Shown here: positions 25,603 through 34,079 of the stretch, piece after piece
Layout of the letters: each line of letters opens with the position of its first letter
Numbering within the stretch: the stretch's first letter is position 1
Source: Sporosarcina sp. 6E9
GTDB lineage: Bacteria; Bacillota; Bacilli; Bacillales_A; Planococcaceae
Reading direction: 5' to 3'
DNA: 64,000 nucleotides
Assembly (NCBI RefSeq): GCF_017921835.1
Contig: NZ_JAGEMN010000001.1
Span: forward strand, 179,874-243,873
Translations under genes and position numbers: made by a program
Notes under the pieces: model-generated
Database searches by the model: none
Seen by the model: the letters and a program-made list of their open reading frames with translations, nothing else
Told to the model about the DNA's origin: nothing

Positions 25603-26910
25603 TTATGTTAATCCTAAATGTTCACGGAAGGTATGACCGTCGTATGCCTTTCTGAAAATACCTCTTTTTTGCATTTCAGGAACGATTAGTTCAACAAAGT
25701 CTTCTAAACTACCTGGTAATGTAGGTGGCATAAGATTAAATCCGTCAGCCACACCAGCTTCAAACCAAATTTCCATCTGATCCACAATTTCGGCGGGCGT
25801 TCCTATCAGTGTGAGGTGTCCACCGCCTGCATTCAAATAGCCTAATAATTCTCTTACTGTAGGTTGTGTATCATGAATAATTTCTAGTATCGTTTCGTAA
25901 CGTCCAACTGGACCAGTAAATTCTTCTACTGGGGGTAATTGAGGTACTTCTTTATCAATTTCCCAATGAGAACTGTCTTGTTGGATAAAGAAACTCAACT
26001 GTTTTAAAGCTGTTTCAAGAGGCAATAGCTCATCTAATGCTGCTTTTTTGGCTAATGCTTCTTCATGAGTATGACCTACATATGTGACTAAACCTGGAAA
26101 AACTTTAATATGTCTATTGCTGTCTTCGCTTTGTTTAATTTGTTCATCTAACTTTTCACGAAACTTTTTTGCTTGCTTCAAGTTCCATGACACGGAATAG
26201 ACTGCATCGGCATATTTTGCGGCTAATGCAATGCCTTGTTTAGAAGCCCCTGCTTGCATGGCTACTGGTTTGCCTTGCGGACTTTTTGGCGTGGTGGAGG
26301 GGCCATTTACTTTAAAATAGGGTCCATCGTGATGAACAGGTTGAATGTTTGATGGATTTATCAATTTTTTGTCTTCTCGATGATGCAGAAACTCATGGCT
26401 GTCCCATGAAAGAAATAATTTATTCATTAAAGCAGCGAATTCATCTGCCTTCTCATAGCGTTTGTCATGAGCAGGCAGTTCTTCCATACTATGATTTAAC
26501 GCCTCTAAATCAGTCATTGACGTAACAAGATTCCAACCAACACGTCCTTTTGTAATATGGTCTAAACTTAATAGTTGTCGTGAAGCTGTGAAAGGATTAG
26601 AAAAAGTACTTGAAATTGTTGAAACCAATCCCACATGATTTGTCACTTGAGAAATAGCTGTTAAATTGACGATTGGATCAAACCAAAATGCGGGCATATC
26701 ACTAGCATCTTTAGCTGGAAAAGATTGATTGTCAGCAAAGAAGACTGCGTCAAAATAACCCTTTTCCGCTAACTGTGCTAAAGATTGATAATAAGAAATG
26801 TCTCCAATACGTTCAACGCTAGAGTCAGGCATTAACCAAGCAGCTTGATGATGTCCACATCCATACAGCAAAACACCTAAGTGTAGTTGTTTATCTTTAG
26901 TTTTCGTCAT
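25603..26910 (-). CDS. LLM-class FMN-dependent monooxygenase (NtaA/SnaA/DszA type)
   Basis: A 435-residue flavin-dependent monooxygenase of the bacterial luciferase-like class. Family marks: YFDAVFFADNQSF near residue 60, TAISQVTNHVGLVSTISSTF, RVGWNLVTSMTDLEALNHSM, and GIALAAKYADAVYSV. Related enzymes oxidise small sulfur or nitrogen compounds with FMNH2 from a separate reductase. Start ATG 26910 follows GGGGTG; a GTG 9 bases earlier is possible. It is the second gene of a two-gene operon after the SDR gene, under a TPP riboswitch, so the substrate may be a thiamine precursor or breakdown product. Confidence 0.85.
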   Translation of the reverse strand: MTKTKDKQLHLGVLLYGCGHHQAAWLMPDSSVERIGDISYYQSLAQLAEKGYFDAVFFADNQSFPAKDASDMPAFWFDPIVNLTAISQVTNHVGLVSTISSTFSNPFTASRQLLSLDHITKGRVGWNLVTSMTDLEALNHSMEELPAHDKRYEKADEFAALMNKLFLSWDSHEFLHHREDKKLINPSNIQPVHHDGPYFKVNGPSTTPKSPQGKPVAMQAGASKQGIALAAKYADAVYSVSWNLKQAKKFREKLDEQIKQSEDSNRHIKVFPGLVTYVGHTHEEALAKKAALDELLPLETALKQLSFFIQQDSSHWEIDKEVPQLPPVEEFTGPVGRYETILEIIHDTQPTVRELLGYLNAGGGHLTLIGTPAEIVDQMEIWFEAGVADGFNLMPPTLPGSLEDFVELIVPEMQKRGIFRKAYDGHTFREHLGLT

Positions 26911-26983
26911 TAGTTGCACCCCAAAATCATCATTTTTAAGCGTCTTGCATACTCCGTTTTTGAAAGACTATCAATTTATGCGA

Positions 26984-27736
26984 CTAGTTCATTGTCAAAC
27001 CACCATCTACTGTGAAATTTTGACCTGTAATACCGTCCGCATATTCCGAAGATAAATAGGCGACCATATTGGCTACATCTTGAGGTGTCGTCACCTTCTT
27101 CAATGGCGTTGATTGGGCAATTAAATCGAATACTTCTGGTGTTGTAACAGCACTTGCGTTGGTCGTTTTTAATAATCCGCCTGAAACTACATTTGCTTTT
27201 ATCCCATGTGTTCCTAACTCGGAAGCGATATTACGTGTAAAACCTATTAATCCAGCTTTAGCCGTTGTATATTCGTGGTAGGGGACGACCGGATTTTGAT
27301 ATAAATTAGTCCCTATGCTTATAATGCTTCCATTTTGTCGTTCGATAAATTGAGGTATGACGCTTTGAACTATATTAAATGCTGCTTTCAAAGTACCATC
27401 CAGTTGTTTTTGATAATCATCCCAAGTGAGTTCGGTGAACGGTTTCTGTTTGTTTGGATCAAATTTGAAGTCTACTAATGCATTGTTGACGACAACATCT
27501 ATTTGACCAAAATATTCCGTTGCTTTATTTATCATTTCATCTACTTCACTACGATTTGTTACATCAGCTCGAATTGCAATCGCATGCGCTTCACCAATCT
27601 CAGAAACGAGCTTCTCAGCGGCATCTTCACTTTGATAGTAATTGATAACCACTTGAAAGCCTTGTTTTGCCAATGTCTTTACAATCGATGCGCCTAAACC
27701 TCTACTGCTCCCTGTTACTAAAACTGTTCTAGTCAT
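26984..27736 (-). CDS. short-chain dehydrogenase/reductase
   Basis: A 250-residue SDR oxidoreductase. NAD(P)-binding TGSSRGLG near residue 10, VVNNALVDF near 87, catalytic Ser in GSIISIGTN and YHEYTTAKAG (Tyr-x3-Lys) near 157. Start ATG 27736 lies 8 bases after AGGAG. It is the first gene after the TPP riboswitch and is followed by the monooxygenase 73 bases later. It may reduce or oxidise a carbonyl or alcohol on a thiazole- or pyrimidine-type compound; the link rests only on the riboswitch. Confidence 0.85.
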   Translation of the reverse strand: MTRTVLVTGSSRGLGASIVKTLAKQGFQVVINYYQSEDAAEKLVSEIGEAHAIAIRADVTNRSEVDEMINKATEYFGQIDVVVNNALVDFKFDPNKQKPFTELTWDDYQKQLDGTLKAAFNIVQSVIPQFIERQNGSIISIGTNLYQNPVVPYHEYTTAKAGLIGFTRNIASELGTHGIKANVVSGGLLKTTNASAVTTPEVFDLIAQSTPLKKVTTPQDVANMVAYLSSEYADGITGQNFTVDGGLTMN

Positions 27737-27774
27737 TCTAACCACTCCTATGTTTTTAGTTTAAAATAAAAAAT

Positions 27775-27802
27775 ACGCAACCTTCCCATAGGAAAGTTGC
27801 GT
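27775..27802 (-). terminator. TPP-riboswitch terminator
   Basis: ACGCAACTTTCC and GGAAGGTTGCGT form the stem, followed on the minus strand by ATTTTTTATTTT. Confidence 0.85.
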
Positions 27803-27863
27803 AAAAACAAATGACTATACATGAAAATTAGGCATAATCACCCTTTAATTATGTATTAGAGTT

Positions 27864-27951
27864 TACACTTTCCTACGCTAGTATGAACTAGTTCAGGTTC
27901 AAAGGGTTTGAGTTAATACTCATCTCAGTTAAAAAAACACCCCTAGTGAAT
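27864..27951 (-). promoter_or_regulatory. TPP riboswitch (THI-box)
   Basis: On the minus strand: CACTAGGGGTG, then CTGAGATGAG, ACCCTTTGAACCTGA, and TAGCGTAGGAAAGTG, the conserved parts of the thiamine pyrophosphate aptamer. A terminator follows 60 bases on. It controls the SDR and monooxygenase genes. Confidence 0.93.
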
Positions 27952-28014
27952 ATATTAGATTTGTATTCAATGTATAGTCTTTAGAAATTTATGTCAAGGA
28001 AATATGGTCCGATT

Positions 28015-28062
28015 AAAAAAGTGTTGCCCGAAAGTCGATAAGATGACTCTCTGGGCAACACC
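28015..28062 (-). terminator. terminator of the DIP1984-family gene
   Basis: GTGTTGCCC and GGGCAACAC pair across a 23-base loop; on the minus strand TTTTTT follows. Confidence 0.7.
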
Positions 28063-28236
28063 GCTTCTACAGAAGGAAACCAGATGAAACATAATACTAA
28101 CGGTGGAATTGCCATTGCCTTAGTTAGTGATGGGTCATTGGTTACAAGGTAAATGGTTAAAGGTGATGGGTTTGGCCTGCATTTAAATTGTAAAGTTTCC
28201 TTCTGTACCTTGAATAAGAGTCTCACTCATTCAAGG

Positions 28237-28752
28237 TTAGAAATAATTTTCATCATTAAAGTTTACTTGAATCGCATAGTTTTTGGCATTGATTAAATTT
28301 GATAATTTATGTGCGTCTTTTTCAGCTTGTAATGCTTTTAAACGATAATCTTCAGGGTTAAACAAGGCCACCCGATAAACAGGCGTTGTTTCTGCATAAC
28401 TGAACTGGATTTCCTCTTTAGGTGAAAATGATAACTCTTTGTATAAACGTGCCTTTGCACGAAGTTGAGTTGCAAGTTCAATCGCTTCTACAATCGCAAT
28501 TTCCTCACCTTTAAATTCTATTGTATGGTCAATATTAGCGCGGTACATCAGACGATCCAATATTCTTGCATCCAAACGTACTGTTTCTAGCTCAGTCTCT
28601 ACAATAGAAAGTGTCCGTGGTCCTAATTCAGGAGATGCCCCTTTTTCAATCGTTGTAAAAGCAACCCGTCTAACTTCTTCTTCAAGTTCATGAATTCGTT
28701 TGGTTAAAACACTCTTTAATTTTACAGCTTCCGCTAATGAAATTTTCCCCAT
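28237..28752 (-). CDS. DIP1984-family protein
   Basis: A 171-residue soluble, strongly helical protein matching the DIP1984/septicolysin-like family: opening KISLAEAVKLKSVLTKRIHE LEEEV, then RTLSIVETELETVRLDARIL, then IVEAIELATQLRAKARLYKE. Coiled-coil potential covers most of the length. The molecular role of the family is not established. It begins with ATG 28752 behind GGGAAGGTGAT, and has its own terminator. Confidence 0.75.
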   Translation of the reverse strand: MGKISLAEAVKLKSVLTKRIHELEEEVRRVAFTTIEKGASPELGPRTLSIVETELETVRLDARILDRLMYRANIDHTIEFKGEEIAIVEAIELATQLRAKARLYKELSFSPKEEIQFSYAETTPVYRVALFNPEDYRLKALQAEKDAHKLSNLINAKNYAIQVNFNDENYF

Positions 28753-28899
28753 AGAATATCACCTTCCCTGAATCAATGATCATAAGTCTACTATAACGGA
28801 TAGAATGTCATTTCGTAAAATATTTGAAGAGTTTATGAAGTAAAACTAAATAGATTCGAAATTGTTTAGGTAATTATTCATAAAAAAGGTCAGGTGCTT

Positions 28900-29065
28900 T
28901 TTATTTCTAATTAATGAAACTAATCGTTTGTTAAAGCGTATTAAGAGTGATGACGTGTCTAGCAATTCTGAAAGTTATGGGAGTGAGGGGGATGTATGAA
29001 AAGATTAGTCGTATTGAAAGTGGGAAAGACGGAAAGGTTTGTAAAAGGGGAGTATAGATGAATTA
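28900..29065 (+). pseudogene. short coding relics before the DUF2807 gene
   Basis: A frame near 28902-28998 reads NETNRLLKRIKSDDVSSNSE and ends GSEGDV. Its stop overlaps ATG 28996 of a 21-codon frame (MKRLVVLKVGKTERFVKGEY) with a GAGGGGG ribosome site. These look like pieces of a small decayed operon. No product is recognised. Confidence 0.3.
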
Positions 29066-29131
29066 TTACGACGAAAGGGAGAGTTTTGTCACTATGTAAA
29101 TTAAGTGATGAACTTGCTAAGGTGTAAAACC

Positions 29132-29854
29132 ATGAAAAAATATAAAAACAGACTCTTAATTATGATGGTTATTATTACTGTTTTGTTAACAGCATGTTCT
29201 AAGGCTGATGCTAATCCTAAGGTAGGTATGGGGAGTTACTCTGTTTCAATAAACAAGGTGAAAAATAAGAAGTCCAAACCAGTAGGAGATATCGTATTTG
29301 ATAAAGATCTTGGTGAAATGTACAAAGTAACTGGAACTGATGCTAAATTTATTTCAGTCTCAGTAGATGAAGGTGAAAAAACGATTAAGATAACCAGTGA
29401 TAAAAGGAATCTAAATACAGGCGGCAATCTGGTTATTAAATTGGGGGTTCCAATAGATTCAATTTATGTCGATCAAGGTAATTTTAATTTGGAAATTGTT
29501 GTTGATTCTATCGAGAAGTTTAAGGGGGTATTTGAATCGGCAATCAGTGGTGAAATTAGAAGTGAAGGTGTAGGGGAATTCAATTTAGATCTTTTAGGTG
29601 CGGGCAATATAACATTATCGGGAAATGCAGAATTCGCTAATATCCTTGTAAAAGGCTCTTCTATACTTCATGGAAAGGAAATGGAGGTAAAGGATATGAC
29701 AATTAAACTAGAAGGAGCTGGGATTAGTAGTGTATATGCTTCCAATAGTTTAGATGCAACGGTAGAAGGAATAGGGGGGATAAATTACAGTGGAAATCCA
29801 GAAACGGTGACTAAGAAGGTAAATGGAATCGGGTTTATAAGAAAAGCCAATTAG
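29132..29854 (+). CDS. lipoprotein with DUF2807 (GIN) domain
   Basis: A 240-residue exported lipoprotein: basic start MKKYKNR, hydrophobic LLIMMVIITVLL and lipobox LLTAC (Cys near 20). The mature part is a repetitive right-handed beta-helix type (EIRSEGVGEFNLDLLGAGNI; GAGISSVYASNSLDATVEGI), the GIN/DUF2807 pattern of head-like adhesin domains. Start ATG 29132 follows AAGGTG; the frame is open from 29105 but that ATG has no ribosome site. Function unknown, surface exposed. Confidence 0.8.
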   Translation: MKKYKNRLLIMMVIITVLLTACSKADANPKVGMGSYSVSINKVKNKKSKPVGDIVFDKDLGEMYKVTGTDAKFISVSVDEGEKTIKITSDKRNLNTGGNLVIKLGVPIDSIYVDQGNFNLEIVVDSIEKFKGVFESAISGEIRSEGVGEFNLDLLGAGNITLSGNAEFANILVKGSSILHGKEMEVKDMTIKLEGAGISSVYASNSLDATVEGIGGINYSGNPETVTKKVNGIGFIRKAN

Positions 29855-29934
29855 GGAGGGCGGTTGAAGAATCTTATGTCTAATAGCAGCCATCCAACCA
29901 CCAATGTTTAGAGATGGCTTTACTTGCATAAAGC

Positions 29935-29985
29935 GCAAAAGGGATATCGACTGTATAACACTTTGTCGATACCCTTTTTAACTGG
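29935..29985. terminator. hairpin resembling the MITE core
   Basis: AAAGGGATATCGAC and GTCGATACCCTTTTT pair across TGTATAACACTTT. The same GATATCGACT...AACACTTAGTCG core occurs in the MITE copies, so this terminator probably derives from one. Confidence 0.6.
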
Positions 29986-30017
29986 AGATATAAAAAGCAC
30001 ACAGCACTTTACATAGA

Positions 30018-30449
30018 TCAATCAGTACGGGCAATCATAACATCACATGCAGCTGTTTGAACGACATACTGCGATACAGAGCCGAGGAAGAAATGTTCGG
30101 CATCTTTTATGCTAGTTACACCGCACACGATTAAATCAGCATTTACTAAGGAAGCAAGCTCTTCGGCGATCAACTTTTTAGGAGAACCGTGTTTGATTAG
30201 CACTTCAATGTTTGTAATACCTTCATCCAAAGCAATTGATTGATAACGATTTAGTAGGTTTTCTGACAGTTGCTTTTCTCGTTCAAAAGCTGGGAAATCA
30301 TTTTCTAGAATCAAATATGAATTGATGACATAGGCGATATGTAACATTGACCCGTGGTTAAGTTTTGCAATCTCGATTGATTTTCTAAAAGCATTTTCAG
30401 CTTCTTTTGAACCATCTACGGCGACTAGAATGTTTTTATAATCATTCAT
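30018..30449 (-). CDS. universal stress protein, UspA family
   Basis: A 143-residue UspA-type protein. The opening YKNILVAVDGSKEAENAF and the C-terminal nucleotide site ADLIVCGVTSIKDAEHFFLG SVSQYVV (G-x2-G-x9-G(S/T)-like) are diagnostic; the usual GxxGxxxxxxxxLGS is slightly altered. Such cytosolic dimers bind ATP and support stress survival. ATG 30449 follows AAAGGAGATAGGG. Confidence 0.88.
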   Translation of the reverse strand: MNDYKNILVAVDGSKEAENAFRKSIEIAKLNHGSMLHIAYVINSYLILENDFPAFEREKQLSENLLNRYQSIALDEGITNIEVLIKHGSPKKLIAEELASLVNADLIVCGVTSIKDAEHFFLGSVSQYVVQTAACDVMIARTD

Positions 30450-30634
30450 TTTCCCTATCTCCTTTTCAATCCCGATTGAAAGATAATTGAGCATCATTTC
30501 TGCTTCGAGTAAGGTCGATACAATGGTGAAAAAATTGAAGACTTAGTATACTCTCATTTAATCATATTCCGGGATGGAACGGAAGCCATTGGAACAGATT
30601 AATGTGACAATAAAAAGTTGAATTCTAAGTGTTA

Positions 30635-30715
30635 GTTACCCGCGGGAGAAGTTATTCAGTCTATTTACTAACATGGCATAAAATGAGAAGGGGATATGAA
30701 TAACTTATCGCCTTC
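30635..30715 (+). repeat. MITE fragment, left half
   Basis: GAGAAGTTATTCAGTCTATT, ACATGGCATAAAATG and GGGGATATGAATAACTTATCG match the left half and core of the element at 58819. The terminal GGTACC is degraded to GTTACC. It lies in the 320-base gap before the ATPase gene, where nothing else is seen. Confidence 0.5.
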
Positions 30716-30771
30716 GAGCCATATTAACTAGTAAAAGTTCAAATTCCCTACCTATTAGAGGAGTGTTCGGC

Positions 30772-32115
30772 ATGACAAGTATCATCAGAGTCATCCATGT
30801 AGAAATTACGAATCTGAAAAATGTAAGAAAAGGTGTGTTTCATACAAATTCACATTTCGGTCTGTTGGAGAAAGCAGACGTCATTGGGTTTTATGGACAA
30901 AACGGTTCTGGAAAAACAGCGGCTGTGGAAGCGTTTAATTTGTTACAGGTTTTATTGTCAGCTCGTCATGATGCCTCACTTCCAAAACTTAGATCTAACT
31001 TACTTTATTTTAATGAAAAAGCCATTGGGTTGGTGTTCCGATTCATTGTAGAAAATCGATTTGGTGAATTCTTTGTTGACTATCGCGTTACTTTATCGCC
31101 TGGGAGAACAAAATACCAAGTCATAGAAGAAGAAGTCGCATACCGAGAAAATAAGGAAGATACGTCTTTTAAATCTCTAATTTCAAAGAATGAAAATGGG
31201 ATTTTGATTCGAAATAAAAAAGTTGAGGAAATGAATGAAGCAGAACGAATCTCAGTGATGGTCGCGAAACGAATGGCTGTTAGTAACGCCACCTCATTTG
31301 TGTTCCGGGAAGAATTAAGGGAAGTATTTGAAGGTTTATTGGAAGCGTATGAAATTGAGCTGGTGAAAAATCTTTCGATTGATTTTAATAGAGATTTACA
31401 CGTCATTGACACAGTTCAATATGGTTTGCTCATTGCGAATCTAGTGATGCCTTTCAGCGTTCATTTGGAAAAGAAGCGCGGATCTATCCCCTATGAGATG
31501 CAAGACATGATGGTGCTACCGTTGGATTTGTTTGAAACGCTTGACCAAGTGGTAAGTCAAACGAATATTGTGTTGCAGACCATTATTCCAGGTCTTCAAA
31601 TAAAGATTAGGCAGATCAATAAGCAAACGTTAAGTGATGGAAATGAAGGCGTTCGTTTCGAGTTTCTTTCAAGAAAAGGAGAAATCGAACTGCCGCTACG
31701 GAGTGAATCGGAAGGTACGTTGAAGATTATTTCTATTTTAAGCACGCTCATTGCTGTCTACAACAATCCGAATGCATGTGTTGTCATTGATGAGCTTGAC
31801 GCGGGTATTTTTGAGTATTTACTCGGCGAAATACTGGAAGTTTTAAATGAAAATGCGATGGGGCAGCTATTTTTCACTTCACATAATTTACGTATCGTAG
31901 AGGTGCTGCCAATTCAAAACTTATGGTTTACGACGCTTAACGAAAACGATAGATATCACCAATTAAAAGGCGTTGAGAGGTTAAGCAATGCACGCGACGT
32001 TTATTTACGCGCCGTGCAATTAGGCGGTCAAGAAGAAGCAATCTATGCGGAGACAAACTTGTATGATATTAAAACAGCGTTCAGAAAAGCGGGGATTGCA
32101 CATGACAATGAATAG
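30772..32115 (+). CDS. ABC/AAA-type ATPase of an ATPase-TOPRIM pair
   Basis: A 447-residue SMC/OLD-like ATPase. Walker A GFYGQNGSGKT lies near residue 40; the signature-like RSESEGTLKIISIL near 320; Walker B NACVVIDELDAG near 340; and the switch His in LFFTSHNL near 370. The insert between Walker A and signature is about 270 residues. Start ATG 30772 follows AGAGGAG by 8 bases. The stop overlaps the start of the next gene, so they are translationally coupled. Such ATPase plus TOPRIM pairs (RloA/RloB, AbiL, PARIS, Gabija-like) usually serve anti-phage defence; which family this one belongs to is not clear. Confidence 0.82.
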   Translation: MTSIIRVIHVEITNLKNVRKGVFHTNSHFGLLEKADVIGFYGQNGSGKTAAVEAFNLLQVLLSARHDASLPKLRSNLLYFNEKAIGLVFRFIVENRFGEFFVDYRVTLSPGRTKYQVIEEEVAYRENKEDTSFKSLISKNENGILIRNKKVEEMNEAERISVMVAKRMAVSNATSFVFREELREVFEGLLEAYEIELVKNLSIDFNRDLHVIDTVQYGLLIANLVMPFSVHLEKKRGSIPYEMQDMMVLPLDLFETLDQVVSQTNIVLQTIIPGLQIKIRQINKQTLSDGNEGVRFEFLSRKGEIELPLRSESEGTLKIISILSTLIAVYNNPNACVVIDELDAGIFEYLLGEILEVLNENAMGQLFFTSHNLRIVEVLPIQNLWFTTLNENDRYHQLKGVERLSNARDVYLRAVQLGGQEEAIYAETNLYDIKTAFRKAGIAHDNE

Positions 32116-32827
32116 AAAGAAAGTCGTGTTGTTAATTGTCGAAGGCAGCTGCGAGGAGGTCTTGTTAAACAATCGGTTACGTGACCAATTTAATCAGTAT
32201 CATATTCGTTTTCATATACATCATGGGGACATTTTATACGATTTGAGTAAACCAGACGAACCCATCAAGTCTGTCATTGGGAAAACGATAAAAGAATTTA
32301 TGATGAAAAGTAAATTTCGTCCGGAAGATGTATTTTGTGTGCTACATATTATTGATATGGATGGATGTTTTATTCCAGAAGAGGCAATTGTCATTGATGA
32401 AACCCAGAAAGAATTAACGGTTTACCATCAGGATAAAATTACAGTTCCGCATGACAAACAAAAAAAGCAGATTGCGGCCAGAAATCTTGAAAGGGGCAAG
32501 AATATCAATGCGATGAAAGCATTAGACACAATCCTTTCTGATGAAATCAATTACCGGATGTTCTATTTTTCAAGAAATTTAGAACATGTTTTATTTAACG
32601 ACGCGAATCCAGAAAAAGGCGCGAAGTATCCCGAAGTAGAACAGTTTGCTGAACAGTTACAAATGCCGATTGAAGAATTTTTACGCGAATTGATGCCGCC
32701 AGTAACTGGAGGCGATCCATATTTTGAAAGTTGGGGGATGATTTCACAAAGTGTGGCTTCCTTAGAACAATATAGCAATGTGCCTTTACTATTTGAATAT
32801 GTTCACTCGCAATCTGAGCAACTTTGA
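32102..32827 (+). CDS. TOPRIM-like partner protein of the ATPase
   Basis: A 241-residue protein. The opening KKVVLLIVEGSCEEVLLNNR has the Glu of a TOPRIM domain (VEGxxE) and HIIDMDG near residue 80 supplies the DxD pair, both needed for metal binding. The middle is basic (DKQKKQIAARNLERGK), which would suit nucleic-acid binding. ATG 32102 overlaps the ATPase stop by 14 bases; ATG 32108 is an alternative. RloB or DUF4435-type nucleases are the nearest known idea. I infer a metal-dependent nuclease effector controlled by the ATPase. Confidence 0.7.
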   Translation: MTMNRKKVVLLIVEGSCEEVLLNNRLRDQFNQYHIRFHIHHGDILYDLSKPDEPIKSVIGKTIKEFMMKSKFRPEDVFCVLHIIDMDGCFIPEEAIVIDETQKELTVYHQDKITVPHDKQKKQIAARNLERGKNINAMKALDTILSDEINYRMFYFSRNLEHVLFNDANPEKGAKYPEVEQFAEQLQMPIEEFLRELMPPVTGGDPYFESWGMISQSVASLEQYSNVPLLFEYVHSQSEQL

Positions 32828-32851
32828 ACACGATTAGGAGCGTTTTCGATT

Positions 32852-32892
32852 AAACAGGTGTTCGCTAACTTTTAGCGATCGTCTGTTTTTTG
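32852..32892 (+). terminator. terminator of the ATPase-TOPRIM operon
   Basis: AACAG/CTGTT outer and CGCTAA/TTAGCG inner pairing, followed by TTTTTTG. Confidence 0.7.
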
Positions 32893-33010
32893 TTTTTTAA
32901 TCAAGGAAAGCGAGCAAGGTATGATGGTTTAGTAATTCTTGCGTCAGCGATTTAACCCTATCTTAACCTTCGGCTCATAAACTAATAGAAAATGGGTAGG
33001 AGGTCAAATT

Positions 33011-33532
33011 ATGTTGAAACGAACATTTTACATGTTTGGAGCATTATCGATGGTCTGGTTGCTTCTGTCAGGTTGCATGAAAACGTTTGTTCCGCAAGAA
33101 ATAGTAGAAAAAGTTCATGAACCTGACAAGAAAGTACCTGTAGATACTCAAGAAAAAAGTGATGAAGTGGATTTTGAGGGACTTGTGGAGCGAGAAACAG
33201 AAGTTCAAGATTTTCCTGAATGGTTGCCGCGACCAAGCGAATTTATAGTGATTCTGGATATGGACGGAGGAGCAATGCGGTCTGTCGTTTTGGAGGCGTC
33301 GGAGGCTGATATTCCGGCAATGGTTGCCCGCTTTAATAAAGAAATCGCAGCTATTGATCCTGATGGGATTTTAGCGGAAGAAGTGGATGAGGATACCGGC
33401 CTTTATTCTGCATTTGGTCAAATTAGTTATGGCGATTACTTAGTCATGATATCAATCGGTGAATACGAACCTGGTGGTGCATTAGTAGACGGCAATAAAG
33501 GGTCAGTTACTTACCAAATTTTTGATTTTTAG
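33011..33532 (+). CDS. hypothetical lipoprotein
   Basis: A 173-residue exported lipoprotein: MLKRTFYMFGALSMVWLLLSGC gives the lipobox LLSGC. The mature part is acidic, with a charged linker (EKVHEPDKKVPVDTQEKSDE) before a compact domain (FPEWLPRPSEFIVILDMDGG; GQISYGDYLVMISIGEYEPG). No family is recognised. The ribosome site is TAGGAGG. It stands alone between the ATPase-TOPRIM operon and immunity relics. Confidence 0.7.
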   Translation: MLKRTFYMFGALSMVWLLLSGCMKTFVPQEIVEKVHEPDKKVPVDTQEKSDEVDFEGLVERETEVQDFPEWLPRPSEFIVILDMDGGAMRSVVLEASEADIPAMVARFNKEIAAIDPDGILAEEVDEDTGLYSAFGQISYGDYLVMISIGEYEPGGALVDGNKGSVTYQIFDF

Positions 33533-33599
33533 TCATACTTCTAACTGAATTACTAGATCTTGAAACCTTGATTGGCAATTTGTCTTTTAAGAGGATAAG

Positions 33600-33978
33600 A
33601 TATATTTTTGGATTCATGATATAGAACCAGAGGGTGAGATAGGGAATGTGTTTACCCTTGCATATTTAGTGGGTTGCAAGCAGATATAAAGTATATCTAT
33701 ATGGATCATGTGAAGAAGGTATGATATCGAGCAGTTTCTTTTATTTAATAAATAATAAATGTGTAGAGTCTCATAAAGTGAATGATGCGGTGGGGAATGG
33801 AAACGAACGACTTGATGTGTCTACAGAACGACAGTTTACGGTATTAAATATCATAAATGATGATATCGAAAAAATTGAAGAATTGTGCAAGGAGTACGGA
33901 AGAGATATGCCAACAGAGTTGAAATTAATTCAGATGAAGGGCAACTTGCCAGAAGATTTGTTAATAATGCATTCTTAA
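33600..33978 (+). pseudogene. immunity-protein relics
   Basis: Near 33604-33687 a frame reads YFWIHDIEPEGEIGNVFTLA, similar to the C-terminal part of SUKH-type immunity proteins. At 33721-33978 another frame contains KIEELCKEYGRDMPTELKLI. ATGCCAACAGAGTTGAAATTAAT is shared exactly with the YezG-like relic near 24034. After it the frame diverges at once into QMKGNLPEDLL. These are fragments of at least one immunity gene and not an intact protein. The gap to 34079 holds an inverted repeat GGGCGC/GCGCCC (about 34012-34044) and no gene. Confidence 0.45.
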
Positions 33979-34079
33979 TGACTCAAAGACCAAGTTTCAC
34001 TGTGTCGCAATCGGGCGCGATTCCTTTGTAAAGATCTGCGCCCATTTCGAGTAGGGGAGATTAGCGCCACACTTCAAAA

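Noticed and set aside
27981..28226. Minus-strand open frame of 81 codons
   Set aside because: It spans the terminator after the DIP1984-family gene and lacks a ribosome site.
33721..33978. 85-codon open frame as an intact gene
   Set aside because: No ribosome site; only its middle resembles an immunity protein and the frame leaves that homology at once, so it is listed as a relic.
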